From Fomitopsis serialis (Eukaryota; Basidiomycota; Agaricomycetes; Polyporales; Fomitopsidaceae): DNA of 47,204 nucleotides. Of this stretch, positions 45,219-47,204 are shown piece after piece (the first letter of the stretch is position 1; each line of letters starts with the position of its first letter). The translations under genes and the position numbers were made by a program. The stretch is from assembly GCF_022376445.1 (NCBI RefSeq), contig NW_025955270.1:1-47204 (forward strand), in the 5' to 3' direction. The notes under the pieces are model-generated. The model was given only the letters and a program-made list of their open reading frames with translations. It was not told where the DNA came from and did no database searches.

Positions 45219-45871
45219 TCTTCAGAGTGCGAACTCGAGTCGGATATAACTGTCAGGGTCGTTTGATTGGGTGGGTAGTACTCCGTGCCTAACAGAGTAC
45301 TGAGCAGGGCGAGATCGAGTAGATCGAGAGAGGTCTGTACGGCGGTATACTGACGTACGCTGATTACCATATTTGGACTTTCATTGCGCACGTGCCGATT
45401 GCCTCGAGGCTACCGGGCGTCTTGCCATTTCAGGCCGGTCTGGCCACCAGGAGAACTACTGGAGAACTGCCAAATGGCACGATAGACTAATTGCGAGGAT
45501 CGTCGTATGAGTAGAAGTGAGTGGTGTTGAGCCGCGAATGATGCGAAAATCTCACTCTGTGCAGAGTAACATTAGCTGCCATAAGTACGGTTCTTCGCCG
45601 GTCTCAATCACTGGCACAAGCCCGCCGCATCGCGCAACACTCGAATTGTTTCACAGGTCGCCGTCGGGAAACAAGTCACAGGTCTGGTAATATTGGCGAA
45701 GACAATGACTTCATAAGGGATTAATCGATTACACGCTGAGCGTTGCCGTTCAGGGCATCGAGCGGAAGCATCGGGTCGCTGTCAACAAGCAACGCATTGC
45801 ACGAACAAGTGGAAGGTATAGGTTAGAAGTACAGGTAAGAGAGCAAGCAAAGAACGGGGTGGTACATATTT
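45219..45871. other. Intergenic between two minus-strand genes
   Basis: Promoter side of the UBX gene and 3' flank of the SNARE gene. No coding signal seen. Confidence 0.5.
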
Positions 45872-46324
45872 TCAGGGAGTCGGTGATGCCCACCACCAGT
45901 GCAGTATCCTCCAGAGGAACCAGAACCCGACGATCGCTGCTACACAGTATCCGATAGTCCGCCACTGCTTCACCCCTCCCGGGGTCAGCCCGAACGCCTG
46001 TCCCGCGCGTCGAGACGACTGTGCCAGAGAAGCACCAAAGGAGGTGAATGTATTTCGCTGACGTCGCGAGTGGTCGTCAACAAAACCTAAGGCTTTCACA
46101 TATCATCGAGCTCACCGACTCGTCCAAGGTCGTGTTCTGACTCTCGACATCGCTATAGATGTCTGTGGTAACCTACCGAATTGGACACATGAGCAATGCA
46201 TCTGCGCAGACATATTGAGGGTACGTACACCACGTAACGTCCGAAGCTTGGAGTGCAAGTCATCCAGCCTTTGGTCATTCTGTAGTTCGTACGTGTCCTC
46301 AACACGGTCGCGTGATGTTGACAT
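45872..46324 (-). CDS. Bet1/Sft1-type SNARE
   Basis: Three exons on the minus strand give 112 residues: MSTSRDRVEDTYELQNDQRL from the ATG at 46322-46324, a middle exon VTTDIYSDVESQNTTLDES, and a last exon ending WWWASPTP before TGA at 45872-45874. The central SNARE helix has heptad hydrophobics and the ionic-layer Gln of VESQNTTLDE, placing it with the Qc SNAREs Bet1/Sft1 that fuse ER-Golgi or intra-Golgi vesicles. A single C-terminal TM segment (IGYCVAAIVGFWFLW) anchors it. The size matches the family. I cannot decide between the Bet1 and Sft1 orthologs, so no symbol is given. It is divergent from STT3. Confidence 0.88.
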
Positions 46325-46626
46325 GTTGACGGTCTCAGTGAAGTAGCAATTATCCCAAGGCAATAAATCAGAGTTCGAAGCGGGGAGAAGTCGAACAAAA
46401 GTCAGGCAACTGCTAGGGTATGATGTCGCGGTCTCAACCAAGTTACTGCAGGCTCCGTGCAAGCGCCCATAGCGGTGTACGGTACCCAGTCACGTGCGGT
46501 GCGCGCGACGTGTCTCGCGTTCCACGCAACGCTGCGGTCTGTATTCTCCCATTCCCCGTCCCGTCCTCTTTGTCTCCAACTACACGGTCACTCTTTGGGG
46601 GCAATTCACGATCTCTGGTTGCGGTC
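46325..46626. promoter_or_regulatory. 302 bp divergent promoter, SNARE and STT3
   Basis: The two ATGs are 302 nt apart in opposite directions, so the genes share this region. It includes GTCACGTGC (near 46490), an E-box-like CACGTG. Confidence 0.5.
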
Positions 46627-47204
46627 ATGCCGCTCGCATACTCATTGCCGACGGACTTGTCGCCGGCGACGGTGGTGAACGCATCCTCGCTGTTGCGCAT
46701 TGTGGCTCTGGCTCTCATTTCGGGGCGGCCATAGCGTCACGTCTCTTCGCGGTCGTCAACTTCGAGAGTGTCATTCACGAATTGTACGTCATAACAATCC
46801 ATAAGCTCTGCTGGCCGAAGCTGATGGCGTGTCGCAGCGACCCGTGGTTCAACTAGTGAGTACCGCTGCGATTGTTCTTGTAGCCGAGCCGAGAGTTCAC
46901 CTGGTATCAGTCGCGCAACTCGCGTCTTAGCTTCTGAGGGTTTCTATGTGAGTTTTTGTGGAGACTCGAAGAGATAAAGCGTTGACAAGGGATCCAGGAA
47001 TTTTGGAACTGGTTCGATCCCACAGCATGGTACCCGCTGGGACGTGTTGTTGGAGGGACCATCTACCCTGGGTTAATGGCTACCAGCGGAGTGATCTACA
47101 CATACTACACGCCCTCAACCTGCCTGTCGACATTCGCAACATCTGTGTGTTGCTCGCTCCTGGATTCAGTGCTCTCACGGCATGGTCTACGTACATGTGA
47201 GACC
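46627..47204 (+). CDS. STT3: Oligosaccharyltransferase catalytic subunit STT3, 5' part
   Basis: Catalytic subunit of the ER complex that transfers the lipid-linked glycan to Asn in N-glycosylation. The gene starts at the ATG at 46627 ([20 protein letters not shown]) and runs off the right edge, where GTGAGA may be a donor. Exons give a first TM segment ([10 protein letters not shown]), [20 protein letters not shown], the metal/active-site DPWFNY (the intron falls after the Asn-Tyr codon), [32 protein letters not shown], and [20 protein letters not shown]. Two single bases are missing from the expected frame: one T in the run at 46718-46720 and one base near 47098-47102. In an essential gene with otherwise perfect conservation these look like sequence errors. 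Confidence 0.93.

Noticed and set aside
46627..47204. STT3 as a pseudogene
   Set aside because: The two frame breaks are single bases in an otherwise perfectly conserved essential gene with intact splice sites; base errors fit better.

Overview
The window looks like nuclear DNA of a basidiomycete fungus, most likely an Agaricomycete such as a polypore. Genes are dense and split by many short GT-AG introns (mostly 50-65 nt, often with CTGAC/CTAAC-like branch sites and micro-exons). Recognisable families are fungal: FMP52, DGAT2/DGA1, CDC48, tubulin cofactor B, class 3 secreted lipases, a YTP1-like membrane protein, STT3. No plasmid, phage, CRISPR or bacterial operon structure is seen. Exon models were built by eye from splice signals and reading-frame continuity, so individual junctions may be off.

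Layout. 1-5.1 kb: a partial small gene, a 212 bp hairpin-like element flanked by TA, a decayed U6 snRNA copy, and a secreted His/Asp-repeat and Ser/Thr-rich protein. 5.1-16.6 kb: mostly housekeeping genes: FMP52 (+), a secreted GH5 glucanase (-), DGA1 (-), CDC48 (-) and tubulin cofactor B (-). 17-27.8 kb: three related secreted lipases, two intact U6 snRNA genes each lying just 3' of a lipase in the same orientation, an F-box-like gene, an uncertain hypothetical gene and a mitochondrial-type thioesterase. 28.1-29.9 kb: a recent inverted duplication of a gene fragment whose right arm carries a small TIR element, the left arm preserving the empty site. 30-39.4 kb (all +): an unknown fungal-family gene, a YTP1-like membrane protein, a single-exon HMG-box factor and an F-box protein. 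40-47.2 kb: a large coiled-coil protein (-), a UBA-UBX Cdc48 cofactor (-), a Bet1/Sft1-type SNARE (-) and, divergently, the 5' part of STT3 (+).

Functional links. CDC48 and a UBX protein with an intact R...FPR p97-binding signature occur in one window. Neutral-lipid synthesis (DGA1), an acyl thioesterase and secreted lipases are present but are not an obvious cluster. STT3 and the SNARE are both secretory-pathway genes sharing a 302 bp divergent promoter.

Quality warning. STT3 and the 37.5 kb F-box gene each need two single-base insertions to keep their conserved reading frames. Because STT3 is essential, uncorrected deletion errors in the assembly are likelier than true gene loss, so apparent frameshifts in this window need care.
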